44,166 nucleotides of DNA from Azohydromonas australica DSM 1124 (lineage in GTDB: Bacteria > Pseudomonadota > Gammaproteobacteria > Burkholderiales > Burkholderiaceae_C). A model generated the notes under the pieces. It had not been told where the DNA came from and made no database searches. It worked only from the letters and a program-made list of their open reading frames with translations. Within the stretch, counting starts at the first letter, position 1. Every line of letters begins with the position of its first letter. Positions 1 through 7,225 of the stretch are shown here, one piece after another. The translations under genes were made by a program, and so were the position numbers. Location of the stretch: contig NZ_AUMO01000077.1 of NCBI RefSeq assembly GCF_000430725.1, positions 1 through 44,166 of the forward strand, given 5' to 3'.

Positions 1-92
1 CCGTCGCTGTGCTGCTCGAAGAACGGCCCCCAGTGCGGGTGCTGGTTGTAGTAGCCCGGATGGGGCGCATGTGCATGCAGGTCGATCAGCAT
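1..92 (-). CDS. Amidohydrolase family protein, N-terminal fragment (cut by window edge)
   Basis: Only the first 30 codons are inside the window. The protein begins MLIDLHAHAPHPGYYNQHPH. The Asp-Leu-His-Ala-His run is the usual N-terminal metal-binding HxH motif of amidohydrolase-2 (ACMSD-like) enzymes, which hydrolyse or decarboxylate ring-cleavage-type acids. The ATG at 90-92 is chosen because the motif starts directly after it. It is divergent from the VOC gene at 249, and the 156-base gap between them holds a candidate operator. The rest of the gene, and so its exact class, cannot be seen. Confidence 0.7.
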   Translation of the reverse strand, partial: MLIDLHAHAPHPGYYNQHPHWGPFFEQHSD

Positions 93-173
93 GGTGCTCA
101 AGCCTCGTTGTGAAAGTGCGACGGCGGCCAATGAGCGTCGTCGCAGGGATCGGGTAAACCGCATCATGCCGTT

Positions 174-202
174 GTTGGTCATTTTTCGCAATTCTGTTCA
201 AC
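174..202. promoter_or_regulatory. Candidate operator, copy 1 of the GAACA-N13-TGTTC element
   Basis: The right half TGTTC (195-199) is perfect. The left half is GGTCA (177-181), degenerate but at the same 13-base spacing as the other four copies. Outer bases extend the symmetry (GTTG at 174-177, CAAC at 199-202). It lies between the divergent amidohydrolase and VOC genes, about 50 bases before the VOC start. This is the weakest copy, supported mainly by spacing and position. Confidence 0.4.
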
Positions 203-248
203 TTATGGTTTTCGCCAGGACGATGGGGTCCTGGGACAGGAGAACTCG

Positions 249-674
249 ATGAACTGCATTCGACGCATGGACCATTTCACGGTCGTCACGGACCGGTTGG
301 CGCAGACCCAGGCGTTCTATGAGCGGCTGGGCCTGCAGGTCGGCGCACGGCCTGACTTCGGGATCGGCGGCGTGTGGCTGTATGCCGGGGAGCAGGCGGT
401 GTTGCATGTGGTCGAGGTGCAGCACATGCCCGCGCTGCGCCGTGGTGCGCTCGACCACATGGCGTTCCATGGCGACGACATCGTCGCCACGCTGGAGATG
501 CTCAAGCGCGAAGGCGTTGCCTACCGACTGTTGCGCCTACCGCGCCCGTGGAGCACGTGGCAGGTCTTCTTCGAGGACCCCAACGGGGCCGAAGTGGAGA
601 TCGATTTCGATGCGGCGCAGAAGGTGCCGCCGCATCTCAAGGACGGCTCGGTCGCTCAGAGCAGCGCGTCGTAG
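249..674 (+). CDS. VOC-superfamily protein (glyoxalase/dioxygenase fold), 141 aa
   Basis: Single-module vicinal-oxygen-chelate protein. The expected metal ligands are visible: His in MDHF near the N-terminus, a second His in AVLHVVE, a His in LDHMAF at mid-protein and a Glu in AEVEIDF near the end. The FFEDPNG turn is typical of the family. Members include glyoxalases, isomerases and extradiol dioxygenases, so the reaction cannot be fixed from sequence. An AGGAG box 8 bases before the ATG supports the start. The 3' end overlaps the convergent SDR gene by 19 bases. A role in the nearby catabolic pathway is inferred from the shared operator only. Confidence 0.85.
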   Translation: MNCIRRMDHFTVVTDRLAQTQAFYERLGLQVGARPDFGIGGVWLYAGEQAVLHVVEVQHMPALRRGALDHMAFHGDDIVATLEMLKREGVAYRLLRLPRPWSTWQVFFEDPNGAEVEIDFDAAQKVPPHLKDGSVAQSSAS

Positions 675-1435
675 GAACCCCCGTCGACCTGCAGGTTCTG
701 ACCCGAGATGAAGGATGCCTGCGCCGAACACAGGTAGGCACAGGCATCGCCAAACTCATGCGGCGTGCCAAGCCTGCGCGCACGCACCATGCGCGTCTGC
801 AATGTGCGGGCCTCTTCGAAGCTGATGCCCCGGTCATGCATCATGCGCCGGGCCATTTCCTGCTGCCGGCCGGTGTCGATGTGCTGTGGCAGCAGGTTGT
901 TGATGGTCACGTTGTCAGCCACGGTCTCGCGCTGCAGGCCCTTGGCAAACGCCGTGAGGCCGGTGCGCGCCGTGGTGGACAGACTCAAGCCGAAGCGCGG
1001 CGTCTTCACCACCGCCGAGGTGATGTTCACGATGCGGCCGAAGCGCCTGCGGCGCATGCCCTCCACCACGGCCGAGATCAGGTGCACCGGTGCCAGCAGG
1101 TTGGCCTCCAGCGCCGCCAGCCATGCGTCGTGGTCCCAGTCGGCGAGGGTACCCGGCGCAGGGCCGGCGTTGTTGGTCACCAGGATGTCCGGCTCTGCAC
1201 AGGCAGCCAGCAACGCATTGCGTCCGGCTGCAGTGTCCAGATCGGCGGCCACGGCGGCTGGCCTTCGCCCCGTGAGGCGCTCGATGCCATCGGCCGCCTC
1301 GGCCAGGCGCCCTGCGTCTCGGCCGTTGAGCGTGACGTCGCATCCCTCGCGAGCCAGCGCGGTCGCGCAGGCCAGCCCCAGACCACGTGAGGACGCGCAC
1401 ACCAGTGCGCGCCGTCCTGCAATACCAAGATCCAT
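656..1435 (-). CDS. SDR-family protein lacking the canonical Tyr-x-x-x-Lys, 259 aa
   Basis: Rossmann-fold short-chain dehydrogenase/reductase with an N-terminal nucleotide-binding run (CASSRGLGLACA), NNAG at the expected place and a C-terminal QVDGG motif. The catalytic Ser is present (NITSAVV), but the Tyr-x-x-x-Lys pair is replaced by Ser-x-x-x-Arg (LSTTAR). Such changes are known in an atypical SDR subfamily often annotated as 3-oxoacyl-ACP reductase homologues; whether they act as oxidoreductases is uncertain. The reading frame is open upstream to 1708, but the conserved fold starts at MDLGIAGRRALVC, so the ATG at 1433-1435 is preferred; 1504 is an alternative. It is divergent from the DUF35 gene, with an operator copy between. 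Confidence 0.85.
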   Translation of the reverse strand: MDLGIAGRRALVCASSRGLGLACATALAREGCDVTLNGRDAGRLAEAADGIERLTGRRPAAVAADLDTAAGRNALLAACAEPDILVTNNAGPAPGTLADWDHDAWLAALEANLLAPVHLISAVVEGMRRRRFGRIVNITSAVVKTPRFGLSLSTTARTGLTAFAKGLQRETVADNVTINNLLPQHIDTGRQQEMARRMMHDRGISFEEARTLQTRMVRARRLGTPHEFGDACAYLCSAQASFISGQNLQVDGGSYDALL

Positions 1436-1891
1436 GTCGTGTTCAGTGCCCAGTGCAGGCCACGCCGACGCGTCGGACCGCAAGGCCTCGCGCGGTGCAG
1501 TCATGCTCACCGGGGACACGGGTGCCCTCGGCGCAGCAGCACACGCCCTGGGGCTTCCTGCCCCCGCCCAACCGGCCCGGCCACCGGGTGGCCGCGTGGT
1601 GTAAACCCTTGGATTTGTACATATTGACTGAATGTGTTCAGCAATTAAACTTCCTGTGCCGAACGACGTCAACCAGGAAGCCCCTTGCGATCCGAAGTCC
1701 GCTCCCACTGTCCTCCCCGCCGCCTGCTCGATGGCCCTGCCGGGACTTGGCTTTTCCTGGCCTCAGGAGGGCAACTCGACTGCAGCGCTGGCGGCACTAC
1801 CGCGACAGCGCCTGGCGTGTGCAACTCGCCGGCCGATGAGCGTCATGCGTCCGGGCTGCCGGGCGCGGCAGCTTGAGAGCGGGAGCAGGCC
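1436..1891. other. 456-base divergent intergenic region
   Basis: This gap separates the leftward SDR from the rightward DUF35/Ltp/ferredoxin-reductase set. I see no convincing gene in it. Its AT-richer part, about 1600-1660, holds an operator copy and the only promoter-like sequence. TTGACT at 1624-1629 is followed 17 bases later by AAACTT, a weak -10 match. Confidence 0.6.
1615..1641. promoter_or_regulatory. Candidate operator, copy 2 of the GAACA-N13-TGTTC element
   Basis: Left half GTACA (1617-1621), right half TGTTC (1635-1639), exactly 13 bases between. The right side also contains a local perfect inverted repeat, CTGAA (1628-1632) and TTCAG (1637-1641) with TGTG between. It sits in the divergent promoter region of the SDR and DUF35 operons, so it could control both. 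Confidence 0.5.
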
Positions 1892-2290
1892 ATGCCACGC
1901 AAGCTCCCGGCCCTCACGCCAGACACCGCGCCGTTCTGGCAGGGTGGCGCGCGGGGCGAACTGCTGATCCACCACTGCACTGGCTGCCAGCGCTTCTTTC
2001 ATCCACCGGCACCGGTATGCCCACGCTGCGGCAGCCTCGATGTGGCCCCGCGCGCGGTGTCCGGGCGGGCGCGGGTGCTCACCTTCACCGTCAACCACCA
2101 GGCGTGGTCGAGCGAGCTGACGCAGCCCTACGTGGTGGCTATCGTCGGCCTGGATGAGCAGGATGACCTGCGCCTGCTCACCAACATCGTTGGCTGCAAC
2201 CCGGCACAGGTGGCCATCGGCATGCCGGTGCGCGTGACCTTCGAGCCGCAGGAAGATGTGTGGATTCCGCTATTCGAGAGGGCCGCGTGA
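1892..2290 (+). CDS. DUF35 OB-fold protein with N-terminal zinc ribbon (ChsH2/acyl-CoA associated), 132 aa
   Basis: The zinc ribbon is clear: Cys29-x2-Cys32 and Cys43-x2-Cys46. The rest fits the DUF35 OB fold (RVLTFTVNHQAW, PYVVAIVGLDEQ). In the best studied cases DUF35 domains bind thiolase-fold Ltp proteins to form aldolases that shorten steroid side chains, or act as HMG-CoA synthase partners. Here the stop codon overlaps the ATG of the adjacent thiolase-fold gene by one base, the usual arrangement of that pair. A GGGAGC box precedes the ATG. Complex formation is inference from family and neighbourhood. Confidence 0.9.
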   Translation: MPRKLPALTPDTAPFWQGGARGELLIHHCTGCQRFFHPPAPVCPRCGSLDVAPRAVSGRARVLTFTVNHQAWSSELTQPYVVAIVGLDEQDDLRLLTNIVGCNPAQVAIGMPVRVTFEPQEDVWIPLFERAA

Positions 2291-3480
2291 TGGCCGTACC
2301 GCTGTACGAAAAGAATGTCGCGATCACCGGCATCGGCCAGTCCGAGGTCGGCCGCCCCTCCTCCAAGTCAGCCATGCGGCTGACGCTTGACGCCTGCCTG
2401 GAGGCCATCGCCGACGCAGGCCTCAGGCGCGAGGACATCGATGGTGTCGCCTGCTGGCCCGGTGACAACAACAACGGCAGCAGCTTCTCGCCGGTGGGCC
2501 CCAACGCGCTCATGAGCGTGCTGGGCCTGAAGGTGAACTGGTACGGCGCCGGCTACGAGGGTCCGGGTCCCCTGGCGGGCGTGATCAACGGCGCGATGGC
2601 CATTGCCGCGGGATTGTGCCGGCATGTGCTCGTCTTCCGGACCATCACCGAAGCCAGCGCGCGGCGTGTGAACAAGGCAGAGGCCGCGCTGACCAACAAG
2701 ACCGTCGGGCGCGACAGCAGCTACTTCTGGCAGTGGTACACGCCCTTCAACGTGCTCTCGGCCATCAACCTCATGGCGATGTACGCGCAGCGCCACTTCC
2801 ACGAGTACGGCACCACGCCCGAGCAGCTGGCACAGATCGCCCTGACCTGCCGCCGTAACGCCGCGCTCAATCCCAAGGCGCTGTTCCGCACGCCCATGAC
2901 GATGGAGGATTACTTCGCTTCGAAGATGATCTCCACGCCGCTGCGCATGTTCGACTGCGACGTGCATTGCGACGCCTCCACGGCCATCGTGCTCTCGCGC
3001 GCCGACGCTGCGCTTGATGGCCGCAACACGCCCATTCGCATTGAGGCCATCGGCGCCGCGCTGCACCAGCCGTGGTCATGGGACCAGATCTCGTTCACCG
3101 AGATGGCTGCCTTCGACGTCGGCCGCATGATGTGGTCGCGCACGGACTACAAGCCCTCGGACGTGCGCAGTGCACAGCTCTACGACGGTTTCTCCATCCT
3201 GACCATGATCTGGCTCGAGGGCCTGGGGCTGTGCCCTCGCGGCGAGAGCGGGCGCTTCGTCGAGGGCGGCAGCCGCATCGCGCGCGACGGCATGCTGCCC
3301 ATCAACACCAACGGTGGCCAGCTCTCGGGCGGACGCACCCACGGGTTGGGCTACGTCCACGAGGCCTGCACACAACTGTGGGGCCGCGCCGGGGAGCGTC
3401 AGATTGCACCGCACCAGGTGGCGGTAGCGGCGGCCGGCGGCGGGCCGTTGGGCGGCAGCCTGCTGCTCGTGAAGGATTGA
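2290..3480 (+). CDS. Thiolase-fold lipid-transfer-like protein (Ltp/aldolase type), 396 aa
   Basis: Thiolase superfamily protein (MAVPLYEKNVAITGIGQSE...) with the C-terminal Gly-rich segment NTNGGQLSGGRTHGLGYVHEA seen in SCP2/Ltp proteins. The nucleophilic Cys of true thiolases is absent: the matching region reads YEGPGPLAGVINGA. Tyr298 (AQLYDGFS) and Tyr355 (HGLGYVHEA) lie about where Ltp2-type retro-aldolases carry their catalytic tyrosines. With the DUF35 partner directly upstream, a C-C cleaving aldolase acting on a beta-hydroxyacyl-CoA is the best guess, rather than thiolysis. The ATG at 2290 overlaps the DUF35 stop. The following ferredoxin reductase begins 45 bases downstream. Confidence 0.88.
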   Translation: MAVPLYEKNVAITGIGQSEVGRPSSKSAMRLTLDACLEAIADAGLRREDIDGVACWPGDNNNGSSFSPVGPNALMSVLGLKVNWYGAGYEGPGPLAGVINGAMAIAAGLCRHVLVFRTITEASARRVNKAEAALTNKTVGRDSSYFWQWYTPFNVLSAINLMAMYAQRHFHEYGTTPEQLAQIALTCRRNAALNPKALFRTPMTMEDYFASKMISTPLRMFDCDVHCDASTAIVLSRADAALDGRNTPIRIEAIGAALHQPWSWDQISFTEMAAFDVGRMMWSRTDYKPSDVRSAQLYDGFSILTMIWLEGLGLCPRGESGRFVEGGSRIARDGMLPINTNGGQLSGGRTHGLGYVHEACTQLWGRAGERQIAPHQVAVAAAGGGPLGGSLLLVKD

Positions 3481-3525
3481 CTTGCGAGGGCGCCACCCGC
3501 GCCCGCATTGAAAAAGGATGCCTCC

Positions 3526-4764
3526 ATGTCTTTGAACTCCGTGGTGATCGTCGGCGCTGGCCAGGCCGGCTTCCAGGTGGCGAGCTCGCTGCGCCAGGAC
3601 GGCTACGCCGGGCGCATTACCATCGTCGGTGATGAGCCGGGCGTGCCCTACCAGCGTCCGCCCCTGTCCAAGGCCTACCTGCTGGGCAAGATCGGCGCGC
3701 ACGCGCTGCGTTTCAGGCCGCCGGAGTACTTCGACGAGCACCGCATCGACCGTCTCCACGACAGCGTCATTGCCATCGACCGCGCCCATCGCTGCGTGCG
3801 TTTGACCTCGGGAACGAGTGTCGAGTATGACCATCTGGTACTGGCCATGGGAGCGCGCAACCGCGTGCCAGCCGTGCCCGGGGTGGAGCTCGACGGCGTG
3901 TTCGGGCTGCGTACATTGGCCGACACCGATGCGCTGTCGCCGCGCCTGGGGAGCATCGAAAACGCTGTGGTGGTCGGTGCCGGCTTCATTGGGCTGGAGT
4001 TCGCGGCGGTGGCTGCGGCCAAGGGCATCAAGGTGCACGTGCTGGAGATTGCTGACCGGCCGATGGCGCGCGCGCTCTCGCGGCCGATGTCCGAGCTGTT
4101 CGCGCAGGCCCACCGCGGCTGGGGCGTGACACTGGACCTGCAGCAGGGCCTGGTGCGCATCGTCGGCAAGAGCGGCAAGGTCACGGGCGTGGAGACGTCC
4201 GATGGGCGTCACCTGCAGGCTGACCTGGTGGTCTATGGCATCGGCGTCCTGCCCAACGCCGAGCTGGCCGTGGCAGCAGGTCTGGACGTCGCCAATGGCA
4301 TTCGTGTCAACGAGCTGCTTCAGACAAGCGACCCGGCCATCTCGGCCATCGGCGACGTGGCCAGTTTCACCAGCCCGTACGCGAACACCCCTATACGACT
4401 GGAGTCGGTGCAGAACGCGGTAGACCAGGCCCGCTCGGTGGCCGCAAGGCTGATGGGCAAACCCGTGCCCTATGCCGCCCTGCCCTGGTTCTGGACCGAC
4501 CAGGGCGAGCTCAAGCTGCAGATCGCCGGTCTGTCCGACGGCCACGACGAGACCGTGCTGCTGGGCTCGCCCGAAAGCCGGCAGATGAGCGTGCTGTGCT
4601 TCCGCCAGGGACGCCTGATCGCTGTCGAGTCGGTCAACCGTCCGGTGGACCACATGAGCTCGCGCAAGATTCTCGGGCGCGCCGTGACCCTCACGCCGGC
4701 GCAGGCTGCCGAGCCGGGGTTCGACCTCAAGGCCTACGAACTGGCCACGCGCGAGCACCCCTGA
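3526..4764 (+). CDS. FAD/NAD(P)H-dependent ferredoxin reductase, 412 aa
   Basis: Pyridine nucleotide-disulfide-type reductase of the rhodocoxin/putidaredoxin reductase kind. Two dinucleotide folds are visible: VVIVGAGQAGFQVASSL at the N-terminus for FAD and VVVGAGFIGLEFAA at about residue 150 for NAD(P)H. ISAIGDVASF, near residue 285, is the second FAD motif, and the C-terminal reductase domain follows. It would pass electrons to the [2Fe-2S] ferredoxin at 15648 and so to the P450 at 22547. The ATG at 3526 has AAGGA 8 bases upstream and is preferred over the in-frame TTG at 3508. Third gene of the DUF35/Ltp transcript. Confidence 0.93.
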   Translation: MSLNSVVIVGAGQAGFQVASSLRQDGYAGRITIVGDEPGVPYQRPPLSKAYLLGKIGAHALRFRPPEYFDEHRIDRLHDSVIAIDRAHRCVRLTSGTSVEYDHLVLAMGARNRVPAVPGVELDGVFGLRTLADTDALSPRLGSIENAVVVGAGFIGLEFAAVAAAKGIKVHVLEIADRPMARALSRPMSELFAQAHRGWGVTLDLQQGLVRIVGKSGKVTGVETSDGRHLQADLVVYGIGVLPNAELAVAAGLDVANGIRVNELLQTSDPAISAIGDVASFTSPYANTPIRLESVQNAVDQARSVAARLMGKPVPYAALPWFWTDQGELKLQIAGLSDGHDETVLLGSPESRQMSVLCFRQGRLIAVESVNRPVDHMSSRKILGRAVTLTPAQAAEPGFDLKAYELATREHP

Positions 4765-4811
4765 CGGCGGCACGCCTGGGTCGAGGCGTCGTTCAAAAGC
4801 CGAGCAAGGCG

Positions 4812-4833
4812 GCGTGCCGCTTTGGCGGCATGC
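4812..4833 (+). terminator. Possible stem-loop downstream of the ferredoxin reductase
   Basis: GCGTGCCGC (4812-4820) and GCGGCATGC (4825-4833) pair with one G-T wobble-type mismatch around a TTTG loop, 47 bases after the reductase stop. There is no T-run behind it, so termination is only plausible. Confidence 0.35.
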
Positions 4834-4966
4834 ATGGCAACGCAGCGACAAGGCCAACCTGGGACAAGGAGTTCCGTACCGGGAACAGGCTCAGCGGCCT
4901 GCAGGAGAGCCACGGCTGGTGCACCAGTGAAGCGGCAAGCACTGCCCCCTATCCAAGGCGCGTGCA

Positions 4967-5019
4967 GGCTCCAAAGGAGCCCATGGCACGCCGGGCCGCC
5001 TGGTGGCGAGCCCGGCGTG
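4967..5019. terminator. Strong double hairpin between convergent operons
   Basis: CACGCCGGGC (4987-4996) pairs perfectly with GCCCGGCGTG (5010-5019). The loop itself contains CGCC/GGCG, giving a 14-bp stem with one bulge. A second hairpin, GGCTCC-AAA-GGAGCC, lies at 4967-4981. The larger one is 12 bases past the stop of the leftward DUF1993 gene, so it is the likely end of the long leftward operon. No T-tract is present. Confidence 0.6.
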
Positions 5020-5031
5020 GTGTAGCCAAGG

Positions 5032-5538
5032 TCACAGGCCGAGGAAGTCGGCCTTGCCCAGGTCCACGCCGGCGTGGCGCAGCAGCGCGTAAGTGGTGGT
5101 GGCGTGGAAGAAGAAGTTGGGCAGTGCCCAGCGCTGCAGGAAAGTCTCGCCAGTGAAGTGCAGCGACTCTCCGCTGCGCTGAGGCAGCACGATCTCGCGC
5201 GCATCGGAACCGTCGATGCTCCGGGGATCGATAGAGCGCACGAACGCCAGCGTGTTGCGCACGCGTTGCGCCAGCGCCTCCAGCGTCGTCTCGTCATCGG
5301 GGAACCTCGGTGCGTCCACACCCGCCAGGCGTGCCACGGCGAGCTTGGCCACGTCGGCGGCGATGCGCACCTGCGAGGCAAAGGTGAGCATGTCTGGCGC
5401 CAGCCGCAGTCCGAGGTAGTTGGCGCTGTCAAAGCGCCGGGACTCGGCATGGGCCTGGGCCTTGGCAAGCCAGGTCAGCAGGTTGTCCAGCATGCGCTCG
5501 AACACGGGCACGCTGGCCCCGTACATGGACATCGTCAT
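5032..5538 (-). CDS. DUF1993 domain-containing protein, 168 aa
   Basis: The sequence matches the DUF1993 pattern: an N-terminal MSMYGASVPVFERMLDNL helix, LAPDMLTFASQVRIAADVAK in the middle, and NFFFHATTTYALLRHAGVDLGKADFLG at the end. This is a DinB-like four-helix family of unknown function that is often encoded beside catabolic or redox genes. GGGAGAG lies upstream of the ATG at 5536-5538; an ATG two codons on is possible. It is the last gene of the leftward operon that starts with DUF1302, and a strong hairpin follows the stop. No catalytic role can be given. Confidence 0.88.
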   Translation of the reverse strand: MTMSMYGASVPVFERMLDNLLTWLAKAQAHAESRRFDSANYLGLRLAPDMLTFASQVRIAADVAKLAVARLAGVDAPRFPDDETTLEALAQRVRNTLAFVRSIDPRSIDGSDAREIVLPQRSGESLHFTGETFLQRWALPNFFFHATTTYALLRHAGVDLGKADFLGL

Positions 5539-5553
5539 GGTGCGTTCTCTCCC

Positions 5554-6381
5554 TCAGAGCTTGTTGGAGCCTTGCCGCTCGAAGTACTGGCGCAGCGGCA
5601 CCATGGCCGGCGAGTGGCTGGTGAAGCCGCCGTCCACGGGGATCACGGCGCCGGTGATGAACGAGGATTCCTCGCTGGCGAGGAAGGCCACCACGTCGGC
5701 GATCTGGCGCGGACGGCCCAGCTCAGGCGTGAGGTGCTGCTCGAGCAGGATCTGCTTGATCTCCTCAGGCACTGTTTTCTGGGCATGATCGTTGATGACA
5801 AAACCGATCATGATGGCATTGGAGCGGATGCCCTGCTTGCCATACTGCGCCGCTACCGAGCGCGCCAGCGCCATCAAGGCCGCCTTGGACGCGGCGTAGG
5901 CGGTGAGCGTCACGTCGCCGAGCTGGCCGAAGCCGGAGGTGGCGAAGATGATGGATCCGCCGCCCGCCTCCAGCATGTGCGGCACGACATGCTTGCAACA
6001 CAGCATCGCGCCGCGCGCGTTGACATCGAGCGCCTTGTCCCAGGCAGCGACGTCGACATTGCACACGTCGCGGTCGGACTGCCGTTGGGCAGTGTCCAGC
6101 GCCGCGGCGTTGTTGTGCAGCACGTCGATGCGCCCGAAGCGCTCGACGACGGCGCTCACCATGGCGCGGATCGATTCTTCCGAGGTGACATCGACCTGCA
6201 CTGCCAGCGCCTGTCCGCCCGCAGCATCGATCTGCGCTGCCACGCCTTGCGCGGCGGCCAGTTCGATGTCCACCACGGCCACGCGCGCGCCCTGCGCCGC
6301 CAGCACGCGAGCGGTCTCCGCGCCGATACCGTGGCCCGAGCCGGTGACGATCGCCACCTTGCCTTCCAGTCTTGCTGTCAT
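5554..6381 (-). CDS. SDR-family oxidoreductase, 275 aa
   Basis: Classical short-chain dehydrogenase. The cofactor motif TGSGHGIG is near residue 14, NNAA follows beta-4, the catalytic Ser is in IIFATSG and the catalytic Tyr/Lys pair is in AYAASKAA. Acidic VDI after beta-2 favours NAD(H). The C-terminus carries the usual PVDGGFTSH. The start is well supported by GAGGAGAAGCG directly before the ATG. It lies 9 bases after the enoyl-CoA hydratase gene in the same leftward operon, so it may oxidise a hydroxyl made by hydration. The substrate is unknown. Confidence 0.93.
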   Translation of the reverse strand: MTARLEGKVAIVTGSGHGIGAETARVLAAQGARVAVVDIELAAAQGVAAQIDAAGGQALAVQVDVTSEESIRAMVSAVVERFGRIDVLHNNAAALDTAQRQSDRDVCNVDVAAWDKALDVNARGAMLCCKHVVPHMLEAGGGSIIFATSGFGQLGDVTLTAYAASKAALMALARSVAAQYGKQGIRSNAIMIGFVINDHAQKTVPEEIKQILLEQHLTPELGRPRQIADVVAFLASEESSFITGAVIPVDGGFTSHSPAMVPLRQYFERQGSNKL

Positions 6382-6390
6382 CGCTTCTCC

Positions 6391-7224
6391 TCAATGGCCG
6401 GTGAACTGTGGCGCGCGCTTCTCGCGGAACGCCAGCGCCGCTTCCTTGACATCCTGCATCGGCGCCAGCATCGCAAAGAGGTCGAGCTCCAGATCAAGTC
6501 CGCTCTTGAGGTCAAGCTGTTGTGCCGCGCGCGCAGCCTGCTTGACATAGGCGGTGGCCATCGGTGGCTTGGCGGCGATTGACTGCGCCAGTGCGGTCAC
6601 CTCGGCCAGCAATGCTTCCTTGCTGGATGCCACGCGCGTGACCAACCCGATGGCGCTGGCCTCCTGCGCGCTCATGCGTGCGCCGGTGAGCAGGATGTCC
6701 AGGGCACGGCCCGGGCCCACAACGCGCGGCAGCCGCTGCGTGCCACCACCGCCCGGGATGAGGCCCAGCCCCGTCTCCGGCAGCGCCAGCACGGCGTCCG
6801 GTGCTGCGAAGCGGATGTCGCAGGCCAGCGCGAGCTCCAGCCCGCCGCCCATGCAAAAGCCGTGGATAGCAGCGATGACGGGCTTCTCGACGCGGTCCAG
6901 CGCCTCGATCCAGCGTGCCTTTTCCATGCGGCGGCGCACCTGCAGGGAGTTCTCGGCCTGGCGCTGCTCCTTGATGTCAGCGCCGGCGCAGAAGCCGCGC
7001 GGGCCCTCGCCGCGGATCACGATCACACGGATCGCTGGGTCGGCCTCGATCTCGGCCAGCGCCGCGGGCACGCCGCGGCGGATGTCGTCGTTGATGGCGT
7101 TGATCTGGCCCGGGCGGTTGAGCACGATCCAGCCCACACCGGCTTCGCGCTGCACGCGCACGGCGTTCTCCACCGCCGCATCGCCGGCCATGGCGGCCTC
7201 CTTGGAAACCATCGTCATGGCCAT
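6391..7224 (-). CDS. Enoyl-CoA hydratase/isomerase (crotonase) family protein, 277 aa
   Basis: Crotonase fold with both oxyanion-hole segments (FCAGADIKE and GFCMGGGLELALACD). Both glutamates of hydratases are present, one in GGGLE and one in LPETGLGLIPGGGGTQRLPR, so hydration of a 2-enoyl-CoA is plausible. Some family members instead isomerise or cleave rings. A GAGGAGG box 7 bases before the ATG fixes the start at 7224. It sits one base after the stop of the upstream VOC-like gene, in tight translational linkage, within the leftward operon. Confidence 0.92.
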   Translation of the reverse strand: MAMTMVSKEAAMAGDAAVENAVRVQREAGVGWIVLNRPGQINAINDDIRRGVPAALAEIEADPAIRVIVIRGEGPRGFCAGADIKEQRQAENSLQVRRRMEKARWIEALDRVEKPVIAAIHGFCMGGGLELALACDIRFAAPDAVLALPETGLGLIPGGGGTQRLPRVVGPGRALDILLTGARMSAQEASAIGLVTRVASSKEALLAEVTALAQSIAAKPPMATAYVKQAARAAQQLDLKSGLDLELDLFAMLAPMQDVKEAALAFREKRAPQFTGH

Positions 7225-7225
7225 C

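Noticed and set aside
1632..1967. Short rightward frames in the 1436-1891 intergenic region
   Set aside because: No ribosome site and no recognisable product; they overlap the DUF35 gene out of frame.
3076..4857. 593-codon leftward frame opposite the Ltp-like and ferredoxin reductase genes
   Set aside because: Antisense shadow; product has no recognisable domain.
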